A stretch of 64,000 bases of DNA, taken from positions 62,001 to 126,000 of the forward strand of contig CAIWCD010000039.1 in the NCBI GenBank assembly GCA_903911145.1. Direction: 5' to 3'. A program made the translations under genes and the position numbers. This stretch comes from an uncultured delta proteobacterium (GTDB lineage: Bacteria; Myxococcota; Myxococcia; Myxococcales; 40CM-4-68-19). This document shows, piece after piece, positions 9,405-17,556 of this stretch. How positions within the stretch are numbered: position 1 is the stretch's first letter; every line of letters starts with the position of its first letter. The notes below the pieces were generated by a model that worked only from the letters and a program-made list of their open reading frames with translations, ran no database searches and was not told where the DNA came from.

Positions 9405-11080
9405 GGCTTGGCCTGCGCCGGGGTCGCGGATGCGCTCTGCGCGAGCTGCTTCTTTTCCTCTTCCGCCGTCAGCGTCACGTCGGTCATGACCATCGGCGGA
9501 TGGTGCATGAGAGAGATCTCCGCGCTGCGTCCCTGCTTGCCGCGCGCCATATCAATCGCTTCCGCGAGCGTATCCGCGCGCTCCCAGCCGAGCAGCGCCG
9601 GTACGTGGGTATTCTCGGTGCCGACGGCAATCACCTGGCCGATATGCTGCCGACCATTCTCGCCCCAGTACCACATATAGAACGGGTGGGCGCCGTGATA
9701 GGCGTTCCCCTTTCGATATAAGTGCACATAGCTGGGGTTCTGCGCGAACTCCTTCTCATACTTGCGGTGCAGCTCCATCGCGTCGCGCGTCTCGGGCAAT
9801 AAACGATGGAAGAATTCGATATAGCTCGGGTGCTGCACCGGATCGAACTCGTCCATGCAGGGATGGGTGATAATCAGCGTCCCGCCCTTCTTCACCAGCG
9901 GGATCCCGCGCGTCATATTGAAGAAGTATCCCTGCGCCATCACCTGCACGAGCAGCGGATTGAGCACCGCGCCGACGTTATAGGGCGAGATATAGGGAAT
10001 TCCGCAGATGAGGATATCGGCCTGGCCCTTGACGGAGATGAACGACTGGCGACGGCAGGCCTCAAGGATCTTCTCATGCGTCGGCTCGGTGCGGCCGGCG
10101 TGCACGGCGATTAATCCATAGGCCGCCGGGACGCGATTGAAGATCTGCTGGCGCAGCGCGCGCGGGGTCTTCTTCAAGGTCCAGCGCAGCGCCTCGAGGC
10201 CGACGCGATCGAGGTCGGAGAAATCCTCCTCGCGCTTGCCGAGGAAGCCGAGCGGCCCATCGAACATCTGGTTGTTGAGCGCCGTCTCGATATGAAAGAC
10301 GTTGCAATGCTCGTCGATCATCTTCCCGATGCGATCGACCGACTCGTGCAGCTTGGAGTGGCGCGGCTCCATATAGCTCTTGCTGCCGCGGATGGCGCCC
10401 GGGTTGTGATGCGCGCGCAGGCCGAGATAGTCGGTTAATCCCGTTCCGACGCTCTTATGCCCGCCGTCCATCGGGACGAAATTCACATTGAGATAGATGA
10501 CGAGATCGGCCTCGACCGCGCGGCGATTGACCCGCACGCGCTCGCCCTTCTCGGTGACGCCGAGTTCGGTAATGCCGCCCGGCTCCTCTGCGTCGTGATT
10601 AAAATAGTTGTCCGGATAGTAGGCATTAAAAATCTTCTCGCCCACCATCCGCTTCATTTCCGCTTCGGTCATGCGCCGGTGGAGCGCATTGGCGATGCAG
10701 AGTTGGATATCGTCGACGCCACTGTCGGCGCAGAGCTGGAGAATGATCTCGAGCATCAGCTGCCGCACGTCGGGCGTGCGCATCGGAGGCAGGGGCAGCG
10801 AGATATCGTCGATGGCGATGAGCAGCTTCATCCCGGGCTTGAGCTGCGCGTGGAGCGGGTCGCAGCCTTCGGGGTGATTGATTGCCCAGCGGATGGCCGC
10901 GCGATAGTTCGTCAGCGGCGCGATTGGTGGGTTGGGAAAGATGACGCGGGTGCCGACCGGGATCTCTTCGAGGAGAACCTCAGAGTCGGAGAAGAGCATG
11001 CGCGGCGGCGAGCGCTTGTCCTGGATGACGACTTGCGAATCATCGTCGTAGCTCTGGCGGAGACGGTCGAGCGAGCGCAT
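9401..11080 (-). CDS. LarA-like protein (DUF2088, lactate-racemase family)
   Basis: A 559-residue member of the LarA superfamily, whose founding enzyme racemises lactate with a nickel-pincer cofactor. The expected landmarks are present in order: IDDISLPLPP near 90 (place of the family DxTRPTP motif), ALHRRMTEAE (His134), NHDAEEPGGITELG (162), and GGHKSVG with Lys209 in the position that carries the cofactor in LarA, followed by a HH pair. It is longer than LarA (about 420), with extra C-terminal sequence. Start ATG 11080 has GAAGGA upstream; longer N-terminal extensions look non-coding. It is the first gene of a set of three with GTGA overlaps. The true substrate is unknown; no larB, larC or larE lies in the window. 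Confidence 0.82.
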   Translation of the reverse strand: MRSLDRLRQSYDDDSQVVIQDKRSPPRMLFSDSEVLLEEIPVGTRVIFPNPPIAPLTNYRAAIRWAINHPEGCDPLHAQLKPGMKLLIAIDDISLPLPPMRTPDVRQLMLEIILQLCADSGVDDIQLCIANALHRRMTEAEMKRMVGEKIFNAYYPDNYFNHDAEEPGGITELGVTEKGERVRVNRRAVEADLVIYLNVNFVPMDGGHKSVGTGLTDYLGLRAHHNPGAIRGSKSYMEPRHSKLHESVDRIGKMIDEHCNVFHIETALNNQMFDGPLGFLGKREEDFSDLDRVGLEALRWTLKKTPRALRQQIFNRVPAAYGLIAVHAGRTEPTHEKILEACRRQSFISVKGQADILICGIPYISPYNVGAVLNPLLVQVMAQGYFFNMTRGIPLVKKGGTLIITHPCMDEFDPVQHPSYIEFFHRLLPETRDAMELHRKYEKEFAQNPSYVHLYRKGNAYHGAHPFYMWYWGENGRQHIGQVIAVGTENTHVPALLGWERADTLAEAIDMARGKQGRSAEISLMHHPPMVMTDVTLTAEEEKKQLAQSASATPAQAKP

Positions 11081-11165
11081 GCGGTGTCCTTCGGGGAGGT
11101 TCAACACCCTGCTGACAAATGGCGGCTCGTTGTACCTCAAACGATGCGCGCGGCGAGCAGGTCGA

Positions 11166-13088
11166 TTACAGCGCCCACGTGCGCAAGCAGCAGAGGCCGT
11201 GCAGCGCGAGCGCAAGCGAAAGCGAGGCAGCGCAGAGGCTGCAGAGAAGCGCGTGTGCGCGGACGGCGCGGGGAGCGGCGTTGGCTGCGTGCATGACCGA
11301 GAGGGCGCGCAGCGACTCGAGCAGCGCCGCGAGCGAGAGCGCCGGGAAGAGCGTGGAGAGCCCGCAGAGCAAATAGGTCGTGAGGTTCGGCGAGCCGAGC
11401 GGCGCGTGCGACAGGCCCAGCAGCACCGCCTGATCGACCAGCACCAGAGCAGCGAGCGCGGGCAGGGCGCGCAGCCGTAGAGTGGGCGAGTTCTTCAGCG
11501 CGCCGAAGAGGGCGCTTGGCAGCCAGAGCAGGGCGAAAAGCAGAGACGAGAGCAGCGAGAGCAGCGCGAAGAGCACCAGCGCGAGCCGGCCGTACGCGAC
11601 GAACGCGGAGCTGCGCAGATAGGTGGCATCGGGAGTGACGAACTCGTCTCGGCCATTGCGGGAGACGAGCTGGAAGGTCGCCGGTCCCATGGCGCCGGTT
11701 GCGAACGTGCCATTGCCCGTCGGTGTGAGGGTCTGTGCCGGGCCGAAAGAGGCGCTGAAGGTGAAGCTCTCGGGCCCGCCGCGCACGACGGCGAAGCCGA
11801 GCAGCTCCTCGAAGAAGCGCATCGCCTCGAGACGGGGCGAGGCCTTGCGCCAGACTCCCGCGAGTGACGCGCTGCTCGTGGCCGCGCTCGTCGGCGGGGC
11901 GGCTCGCGGTGAGAGCCGCGCGAACGGCCGCAGAAGCACACTCGCCGCCGCTGAGGAGATCTCGGCGAGCGCGTCGCGATTCTCCGCGTTGAGCAGCACC
12001 GCGTAGCCGAGTTTCTCCTCTGGATAGAAGGCCAGCTCCGCCGCGTTGCCCGAGAAGACTCCGCTTGCGCCGACCCGGCGGCGGCCCTCGACAACGTCGA
12101 CGCGCGTGCCGAGTCCCGCGGCCGCGATCGCAAGGCCGCGCGTCGTGCCTCGTTCGATGCGCGACATTCCCGACGGCGCCAGGAGCGGCTTTCCGCGCGC
12201 GGGACCACTTCTGGCCACTCCGTCGTGCGTCAGCATTTCGAGCAGCGACGCGAGGTCCTGCGCAGACGAGATGAAGCCGAGCGCGGGCCAGTGCGGCACC
12301 GGCCGCCAGGGAAGCGACTGTCCGCCGCGATGGCCGAGCGCGAGCGCCTCCTGCTGCGCGAGGTCGGGGCGGAACGTGGACGCGGACATTCCCAGCGGCC
12401 GGAAGATCTCGCCGTCGGCGATGGTGAAGAACGGTCGACGCGTCCAGCGCTCGAGCTGCAGCGCGGCCGCGGTGACGCCCACCCGCGAGGGCGAGAAGAG
12501 CTCCCCCGGCGCATTGCGCGTTTCGTGTGCGCGCAGATGCATCACGTCGGGCAGGAGCGGCGTCTGCTCATTCGAGTAGAGCAGCTCCACCGGCGCGAGA
12601 TCCTCGAGCCCCGCGGTCTGCTCGAGCAGCGCGGAGAGCGTGATCGGATGGATCGCGTGAAACGGATTCGACAGCCCGAGGCTTGCAGCATCGAGCGGTT
12701 CATCGAGTGCCGCGCGCGGCTTGTCTCCCGCCTTCTCGGGCTCCTCGACCATGCCGGCGTATCGCGCAGCGAGCAGCCCGACGATCAGCGGAGAGATCGC
12801 TGCGGCCGCGAACGGCGTGTTCTGCGTCGTCTGCGTGCCGCGCGAGCGATCGGAGAAACCAAACCCGCCGAGCCAGACGACGCCGTCTTCATTGACGAGC
12901 GCGATGGCAGCGCCTTGCACGTTCTCGCGCAACATCGTCGCCGCGACAGCCTTCTGCATCAGCGCGATCTGATCGTCCGGCGCACCGTGCGCGACGGTCG
13001 GCGCATCCGGCGCCGCCGGTGCTGCGACATCGGCGTGTGCAGGAAACGCAAGCAGGGTGCAGGCGAGAGCTGCTCGGGCGAGGCGCAC
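11166..13088 (-). CDS. membrane-anchored beta-lactamase-fold protein with degenerate active site
   Basis: The 640-residue chain has a signal peptide (VRLARAALACTLLAFPAHA), a serine beta-lactamase/PBP4*-like domain to about residue 390, and four hydrophobic helices at the C-terminus. The fold is recognisable from GVVWLGGFGFSDR, ALLEQTAGLEDL and GYAVLLNAEN. The catalytic motifs are changed: S-x-x-K is SPLI (99-102), Y-x-N is PSR in the PGELFSPSR segment, HTSG is QTAG, and the C-terminal H-x-G is ASG. It is therefore probably a binding or scaffolding pseudoenzyme in the periplasm. GTG at 13088 follows GAGG and lies just behind the stop of the HAD gene; an ATG at 13115 would overlap that gene. 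Substrate or partner unknown. Confidence 0.75.
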   Translation of the reverse strand: MRLARAALACTLLAFPAHADVAAPAAPDAPTVAHGAPDDQIALMQKAVAATMLRENVQGAAIALVNEDGVVWLGGFGFSDRSRGTQTTQNTPFAAAAISPLIVGLLAARYAGMVEEPEKAGDKPRAALDEPLDAASLGLSNPFHAIHPITLSALLEQTAGLEDLAPVELLYSNEQTPLLPDVMHLRAHETRNAPGELFSPSRVGVTAAALQLERWTRRPFFTIADGEIFRPLGMSASTFRPDLAQQEALALGHRGGQSLPWRPVPHWPALGFISSAQDLASLLEMLTHDGVARSGPARGKPLLAPSGMSRIERGTTRGLAIAAAGLGTRVDVVEGRRRVGASGVFSGNAAELAFYPEEKLGYAVLLNAENRDALAEISSAAASVLLRPFARLSPRAAPPTSAATSSASLAGVWRKASPRLEAMRFFEELLGFAVVRGGPESFTFSASFGPAQTLTPTGNGTFATGAMGPATFQLVSRNGRDEFVTPDATYLRSSAFVAYGRLALVLFALLSLLSSLLFALLWLPSALFGALKNSPTLRLRALPALAALVLVDQAVLLGLSHAPLGSPNLTTYLLCGLSTLFPALSLAALLESLRALSVMHAANAAPRAVRAHALLCSLCAASLSLALALHGLCCLRTWAL

Positions 13089-13090
13089 GG

Positions 13091-13807
13091 TCACCTCAGA
13101 TCGAGAATCGGCCACTCGTACGCGAGCGCATGCGAGCGCAGCGCTCGATCGGGGTTGACCGCGCAGGGCCGCCCGACGACCGCGAGCATCGGATAGTCAG
13201 AGAGGCTGTCGGAGTAGGCGTGCGAGAGATCGAGGCGCAGCTTGTTCTCGATGCAGTAGTCGCGGATGCGCCGCGCCTTGTGCGCGCCCTCGACAATCGG
13301 CGGCACCACTTTTCCCGTCGCGAACCCCTCGACGAACTGCAGGCTGTTGGCGATCAGATCGTCCGCGCCGAGATGTTTCGCGAGCGGCCGCATGGTGATG
13401 TCGATGGCGCCGGTGCAGAGGATGATCTTGCAGCCGGCCCGCCGCGCCTCGCTGATGATGTCGAGAGCGCCCGGATAGACCGCAGGGATGAAGACCTTCT
13501 CGCTGAGCTCGTCGGCGAGTTCGATCAGCCGGTCCTGCGAGAGGCCCGCGTACGAGCGGTAGAACAGCTCGTTGAACAGCTTGCGGTTGAGCGCGTTCGT
13601 CGCTGCCCACGCAGGCGCCATCGCGAGGCCCTGCATCACGCGCAGCGCGGTTCCGAAGATCGTCCCGCGGTTGAAGACGTAGTGCGCGTAGGCGTGGACG
13701 ACGTTTGTGCTGACGAGCGTGCCGTCGACATCGAAGAACGCCGCGCGCTCCCACTGCTGGAGCGCGGGCGGCGTCGTCGCTGCTGCGTGGGTCGTTGGCT
13801 GGGTCAA
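13091..13807 (-). CDS. HAD-IB family hydrolase (SerB-like phosphatase)
   Basis: A 238-residue cytoplasmic phosphatase of the HAD subfamily IB. The nucleophile motif FFDVDGTLV is at 24-32, motif II is in CTGAIDITM, Lys in KVVPPIVEGAHKARR, and motif IV is the acidic YSDSLSDYPML. Related enzymes act on phosphoserine-like or lysophosphatidate-like substrates. The only start ahead of the fold is TTG at 13807, 12 bases after the preceding stop, so the N-terminus is uncertain. It lies between the Bax-inhibitor-like gene and the degenerate hydrolase in one transcription direction. Confidence 0.87.
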   Translation of the reverse strand: MTQPTTHAAATTPPALQQWERAAFFDVDGTLVSTNVVHAYAHYVFNRGTIFGTALRVMQGLAMAPAWAATNALNRKLFNELFYRSYAGLSQDRLIELADELSEKVFIPAVYPGALDIISEARRAGCKIILCTGAIDITMRPLAKHLGADDLIANSLQFVEGFATGKVVPPIVEGAHKARRIRDYCIENKLRLDLSHAYSDSLSDYPMLAVVGRPCAVNPDRALRSHALAYEWPILDLR

Positions 13808-13819
13808 AGGGCGCGCAGC

Positions 13820-14506
13820 CTACCGGCGGCGACCGAAGAAGCGCAACAGCATGAGGAAGAGGTTGACGAAGTCGAGGTAGAGCGAAAGCGCGCCGTTGAG
13901 CGCGAGCCGCTCGTCGCCTGCGTGGGCCATCGCGCGGATCTTCTGCGTGTCGTAGGCGGTGAGGCCGGCGAAGACGATCACGCCCGCGAACGAGATCATG
14001 AAGCTCATCGCGCTCGAGTGCATGAAGATGTTGACGAGCGACGCGATGAGCACGCCGACGAGGCCCATCATGAGGAACTGGCGCGCCACCGAGAGATCGC
14101 GCTTGGTCAACGTGCCGTATGCCGAGAGCGCGAAGAAGCTGCCGCCGGTGATGAAGAACGTCGTCGCGATCGACTCGCGTGTGTAGAGGTAGATGATCGA
14201 TGCGAACGTCACGCCGCTCAACGCGCAGTAGGCGAGGAACATGGCGGCCGCGACCGGGAACGTGGCGGTGCGCGAGACGCGCGTGAAGGCCATCACGAGG
14301 ACGAGCTGGCCGATGATGAGTCCCCACATCAGGGGCGTGCTGAAGATGGTGTGCATCATCGACGGGCTGCTCGCGACGCCGTAGGCGACGAGGCCCGTGA
14401 GCGCGAGACCTGCGGCCATCCAGCGATAGACCGCGGCCATGAACGTGGCGGTGGTGCTTTCGGCGGCGCCCAATGCGCCTTGCGTGGTCCAGGGATCGGC
14501 GGGCAT
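13820..14506 (-). CDS. Bax inhibitor-1 / YccA family membrane protein
   Basis: A 228-residue inner-membrane protein with about seven hydrophobic helices. The family signature is seen in the N-terminal FMAAVYRWMAAGLALTG, the middle TRESIATTFFITGG and the late GLTAYDTQKIR with its conserved acidic residue. Bacterial members are proposed Ca2+ leak channels or modulators of membrane proteases. ATG at 14506 is preferred because AAGGAG lies six bases before it; an in-frame ATG 57 bases upstream lacks this. The gene is divergent from the TPR/zincin lipoprotein. Confidence 0.9.
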   Translation of the reverse strand: MPADPWTTQGALGAAESTTATFMAAVYRWMAAGLALTGLVAYGVASSPSMMHTIFSTPLMWGLIIGQLVLVMAFTRVSRTATFPVAAAMFLAYCALSGVTFASIIYLYTRESIATTFFITGGSFFALSAYGTLTKRDLSVARQFLMMGLVGVLIASLVNIFMHSSAMSFMISFAGVIVFAGLTAYDTQKIRAMAHAGDERLALNGALSLYLDFVNLFLMLLRFFGRRR

Positions 14507-14632
14507 GAACGGCTCCTTCGGGGGCGCGCAGGGAATTTGCGCGTGCGGGCGGAACATAGTCATCCCGCGGGCGGGCGCAACCTATCTCTCTCTGTGCGGC
14601 CGCTGTGGTAGCTCTACAAATTCGATCACCGC

Positions 14633-15973
14633 ATGGATCCCCTCGCGCCGTCTGCCGCCCGTTTACGCGCCTCCGCATCGATTCGCGGTGCGACCCCCTA
14701 TGCGCTCGCGTTCGCGCTGCTGGCCTGCCATCGCAAGCAGGAAGCCGCGCCTCCCGCGACCAGCGCAGCCCAGCCGGTGACTCCTCCGGTCGTGCACGAG
14801 ACGTCGGCGGTTGCTCCGCTTCCGGTCAAGAACATCGACGGCCTGCACGAGGCGGTACGTCCGCCGCCAAAGGAGCCGCGCCCGCCTGCGCCGCCGTGCC
14901 TCAGGCTGCCCGGGACCGACCTCCAGACTCTGCCGGACTTGAAGTCCGGGGACGCGGCGCCGGACGTGTCGCTCTTGCTCGACGAGTCCTCGCGCCAATA
15001 CGAGGCGGGTCACTACGACGCGGCGCTCGAGTGCGCGCGCGAGGCGTCGCGGATCGATCCAGCGAGTGTCGCGGCCCACCACTTCCGCGCCGCTGCGTTC
15101 GCCGAGTTGGGCCAGCTCGATGAGGCGCGCACTGCCTTTGCCCGCGCGCTCGCGCTCGATCCCGACGATCCCGAGACGCTGCGCTCGGTGGCCGATCTCT
15201 ACGTGCGCCGGATGGGCGGGCGGGATGATCTCGAGCTCGCTCTCGACTACGTCCACCGCGCAATTCCGCGTGCGCAGAAGACGAAGGACAAGGAGCTGCA
15301 GAAAGAGCTGTATCTCCTGCAGTCGATGGCGCTCGACGATCTCGGCAAGCCAGCGCAAGCGCTCGCGTCGGCCACCAGAGCGGCCGAGCTCGATCCGAAG
15401 GATCGCGAAGCGCGGCGTGAGAAGGGGGTCGCGCTCTTCGAACTCTCCCGCTTCGATCAGTCGCGCGTCGAGCTGGCGAAGCTTGCTGCCGAGGAGCCGG
15501 ACGCGTGGGCCGAGCAGTATCTGGGTCTCATCGCCGAGCGGGCGCACGACGATGCTGGCTCGCGCGCCCACTTCGCGAAGGCCGCGCAGCTTGAGCCCGA
15601 CGCGTTCCGTTCGCTCGCCGGCGTGACGCGCGAGCAGTTCGACGCGGTGGTCAAGGCGGAGATCGAGAAGCTTCCCGCTGGCGTGCGCGAAGGGCTTTCG
15701 CAGAGTGAATTTTCCGTCGAGGATTTCCCCGACATCTCCGATTTGATCGCGACCGATCCGCCGCTCTCGCCCGGCATCCTCGGCCTCTTCCGTCCTCCGC
15801 CGGAGACTGCGCCCGACGACGCGAAGCCGGCGATCCTCATCTTCCGCCAGAACCTCGCCCGCGCTGTTCGCTCCGACGAGGAGCTGCATCGCGAAGTGCG
15901 CGACACGCTCCTGCACGAGGTCGGTCATCTCAACGGCGAAGACGATGAGCAGCTGCGCGATCGCGGCCTGTAG
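14633..15973 (+). CDS. lipoprotein with TPR repeats and C-terminal minimal zincin domain
   Basis: The 446 residues begin with a signal ending in ALLAC, a lipobox, so the protein is probably anchored to a membrane facing the periplasm. Residues 115-330 hold TPR units (ALECAREASRIDPASVAAHH, AFARALALDPDDPETLRS). The last 110 residues match the small MMP-like zincin family: ILIFRQNLAR and then TLLHEVGHLNGED with HEVGH at 428-432. Most members of that family are short cytoplasmic proteins, so the link to a lipoprotein TPR body is unusual. It precedes moaC by 15 bases, but no functional tie is evident. Protease activity is inferred only from the zinc motif. Confidence 0.8.
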   Translation: MDPLAPSAARLRASASIRGATPYALAFALLACHRKQEAAPPATSAAQPVTPPVVHETSAVAPLPVKNIDGLHEAVRPPPKEPRPPAPPCLRLPGTDLQTLPDLKSGDAAPDVSLLLDESSRQYEAGHYDAALECAREASRIDPASVAAHHFRAAAFAELGQLDEARTAFARALALDPDDPETLRSVADLYVRRMGGRDDLELALDYVHRAIPRAQKTKDKELQKELYLLQSMALDDLGKPAQALASATRAAELDPKDREARREKGVALFELSRFDQSRVELAKLAAEEPDAWAEQYLGLIAERAHDDAGSRAHFAKAAQLEPDAFRSLAGVTREQFDAVVKAEIEKLPAGVREGLSQSEFSVEDFPDISDLIATDPPLSPGILGLFRPPPETAPDDAKPAILIFRQNLARAVRSDEELHREVRDTLLHEVGHLNGEDDEQLRDRGL

Positions 15974-15988
15974 AGAAAAGGAACGCCC

Positions 15989-16522
15989 GTGAAGATGATC
16001 GACGTCTCTGAAAAAGAGCGCACGCTGCGCGTCGCGATTGCGCGCGCCGAGTTGCGCGTGAGCGACGAGGTGATGGCGCTGCTCTCCGAGGGGCGCCTCG
16101 AAAAAGGAGACGCGCTCTCTGCGGCCCGCCTCGCCGGGATCACCGGCGCGAAGCTGACGCCGATGCTTCTGCCGCTCTGTCACCCGATCGCGCTGCAGGG
16201 AATTGAAGTCGCGATCGCCTGCGATGCGAAGGCGGGAGTTGTGCGCATTGAGACGTGTGTGCGCGCGCTCGATCGCACGGGCGTTGAGATGGAGGCGCTC
16301 ACGGCCGCTACTGCTGCGGCGCTGACGATCTACGACATGTGCAAGCGGCACGATCGCGCGATGGAGATCTGCAGCGTGCGGCTTGTGCAGAAGAGCGGGG
16401 GACGCTCGGGCGACTGGAATCGTCCCGGTGAATCGCGCGCCAGCAACAGCGGAAAGTCGACCGCGAAAATTTCTACGAAGCGCCGCTCGCCAGCGCCCAG
16501 CAAGGGTTTGCGCACACCATGA
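15989..16522 (+). CDS. moaC: cyclic pyranopterin monophosphate synthase
   Basis: Second step of molybdenum cofactor synthesis in the cytoplasm. The 177 residues carry the family signatures: MKMIDVSEKE at the start, LLPLCHPIALQG with the active-site His, TGVEMEALTA, and AALTIYDMCK with the catalytic Asp and Lys, then KSGGRSG. A basic tail of about 25 residues follows the usual end. The start is GTG behind AAAGGA. Its stop overlaps the ATG of the potassium-channel gene as ATGA. No other moa or moe gene is in the window. Confidence 0.95.
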   Translation: MKMIDVSEKERTLRVAIARAELRVSDEVMALLSEGRLEKGDALSAARLAGITGAKLTPMLLPLCHPIALQGIEVAIACDAKAGVVRIETCVRALDRTGVEMEALTAATAAALTIYDMCKRHDRAMEICSVRLVQKSGGRSGDWNRPGESRASNSGKSTAKISTKRRSPAPSKGLRTP

Positions 16523-17457
16523 CCAAGCACGACAAGAGCCGCGCCTCGTCTCTTCGCCCGCGCTGGTTCGATGCGCGCGGCCGCAGCACCATCACGCGCA
16601 TCGGCGCGCCCAGACGCATCGGGCAGGACCTCTACCATCGCTGGCTGACCGCCTCGTGGCTCCAGGTCGCGCTGCTGGTGATCGCGCTCTACCTCGGCAT
16701 CAACACGCTGTTTGCCTCGGCCTACTGGCTCTGCGGCGACGGCATCGAGAACGTGCACCCGCACAGCTTCATCGATGTCTTCTTCTTCTCGGTGCAGACC
16801 TTCTCGACCATCGGCTACGGGAAGATGGTGCCGATCTCTCTGGCGGCGAATCTCATCGTCACAGCCGAAGTGCTCTGCGGCGTCGTCGGCGTGGCGCTGA
16901 TCACGGGCCTGATGTTCGCGAAGTTCTCGCGCCCCACCGCGCGCGTGATCTGGAGCCGCGTGCTGCCAGTCGCGATGCACGACGGTGTGCCGTGTCTGAT
17001 GTTCCGCGTCGCCAACGAGCGGGAGAACCAGATCGTCGAGGCAAACCTGCGCTTCCTGATGATTCGCGAGGAGACGACGAAAGAGGGGATGCGCGTGCGG
17101 CGCGTGGTCGATCTGCCTCTGCAGCGCAGCCAGTCGGGAGTGTTTGCGCTCTCGTGGCTGGCGATCCATCGCATCAACAAGGAGAGTCCGCTCTACGGCG
17201 CGAGCCTCGCGCAGCTCACGCTCGCGAGCGTCCAGTTCGCGGCGCAGCTCGGCGGCATCGACGATACGTTCGCGCAGAACGTCAACGCCCGCGCGGCCTG
17301 GAGTGTCGCCGACCTGCGCATCGGCGAGCAGTTCGAGGACATCATGCTCACCGACGAAGAGGGTCGCTGGACGATGGACTACACGCGCTTCCACGAGACG
17401 CGCGCGGTGAGCGCCGAGGAGCTCGCTGCGACGCACGAGGCGCTGCGGCCTGCATAA
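16519..17457 (+). CDS. inward-rectifier (KirBac-type) potassium channel
   Basis: A 312-residue inner-membrane channel. After a basic slide-helix region come TM1 (LQVALLVIALYLGINTLF), a pore loop with the selectivity filter TIGYG near residue 98, TM2 (IVTAEVLCGVVGVALITGL), and a cytoplasmic immunoglobulin-like domain with the family motif CLMFRVANER and later AQLTLASVQ. The length fits KirBac proteins (about 300). Its ATG overlaps the moaC stop by four bases, giving translational coupling of two functionally unrelated genes. Confidence 0.94.
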   Translation: MTKHDKSRASSLRPRWFDARGRSTITRIGAPRRIGQDLYHRWLTASWLQVALLVIALYLGINTLFASAYWLCGDGIENVHPHSFIDVFFFSVQTFSTIGYGKMVPISLAANLIVTAEVLCGVVGVALITGLMFAKFSRPTARVIWSRVLPVAMHDGVPCLMFRVANERENQIVEANLRFLMIREETTKEGMRVRRVVDLPLQRSQSGVFALSWLAIHRINKESPLYGASLAQLTLASVQFAAQLGGIDDTFAQNVNARAAWSVADLRIGEQFEDIMLTDEEGRWTMDYTRFHETRAVSAEELAATHEALRPA

Positions 17458-17485
17458 GCCCGTTCGTGGATGCGCGCATCGGGTT

Positions 17486-17512
17486 TGTGACATCTAGACA
17501 GTAGCTGTCACA
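17486..17512. promoter_or_regulatory. inverted repeat TGTGACA-N13-TGTCACA between kir and tonB ends
   Basis: Perfect seven-base arms (17486-17492 and 17506-17512) separated by 13 bases, in the 99-base gap between two convergent genes. The same arms and spacing occur upstream of exbB. The stem is not GC-rich and has no T-run, so it looks more like a dimeric protein-binding site than a terminator. Confidence 0.4.
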
Positions 17513-17556
17513 GTGAAACACGGCCGCCTGTTGAGTCGGAGCGGCGATGTCGAGCG

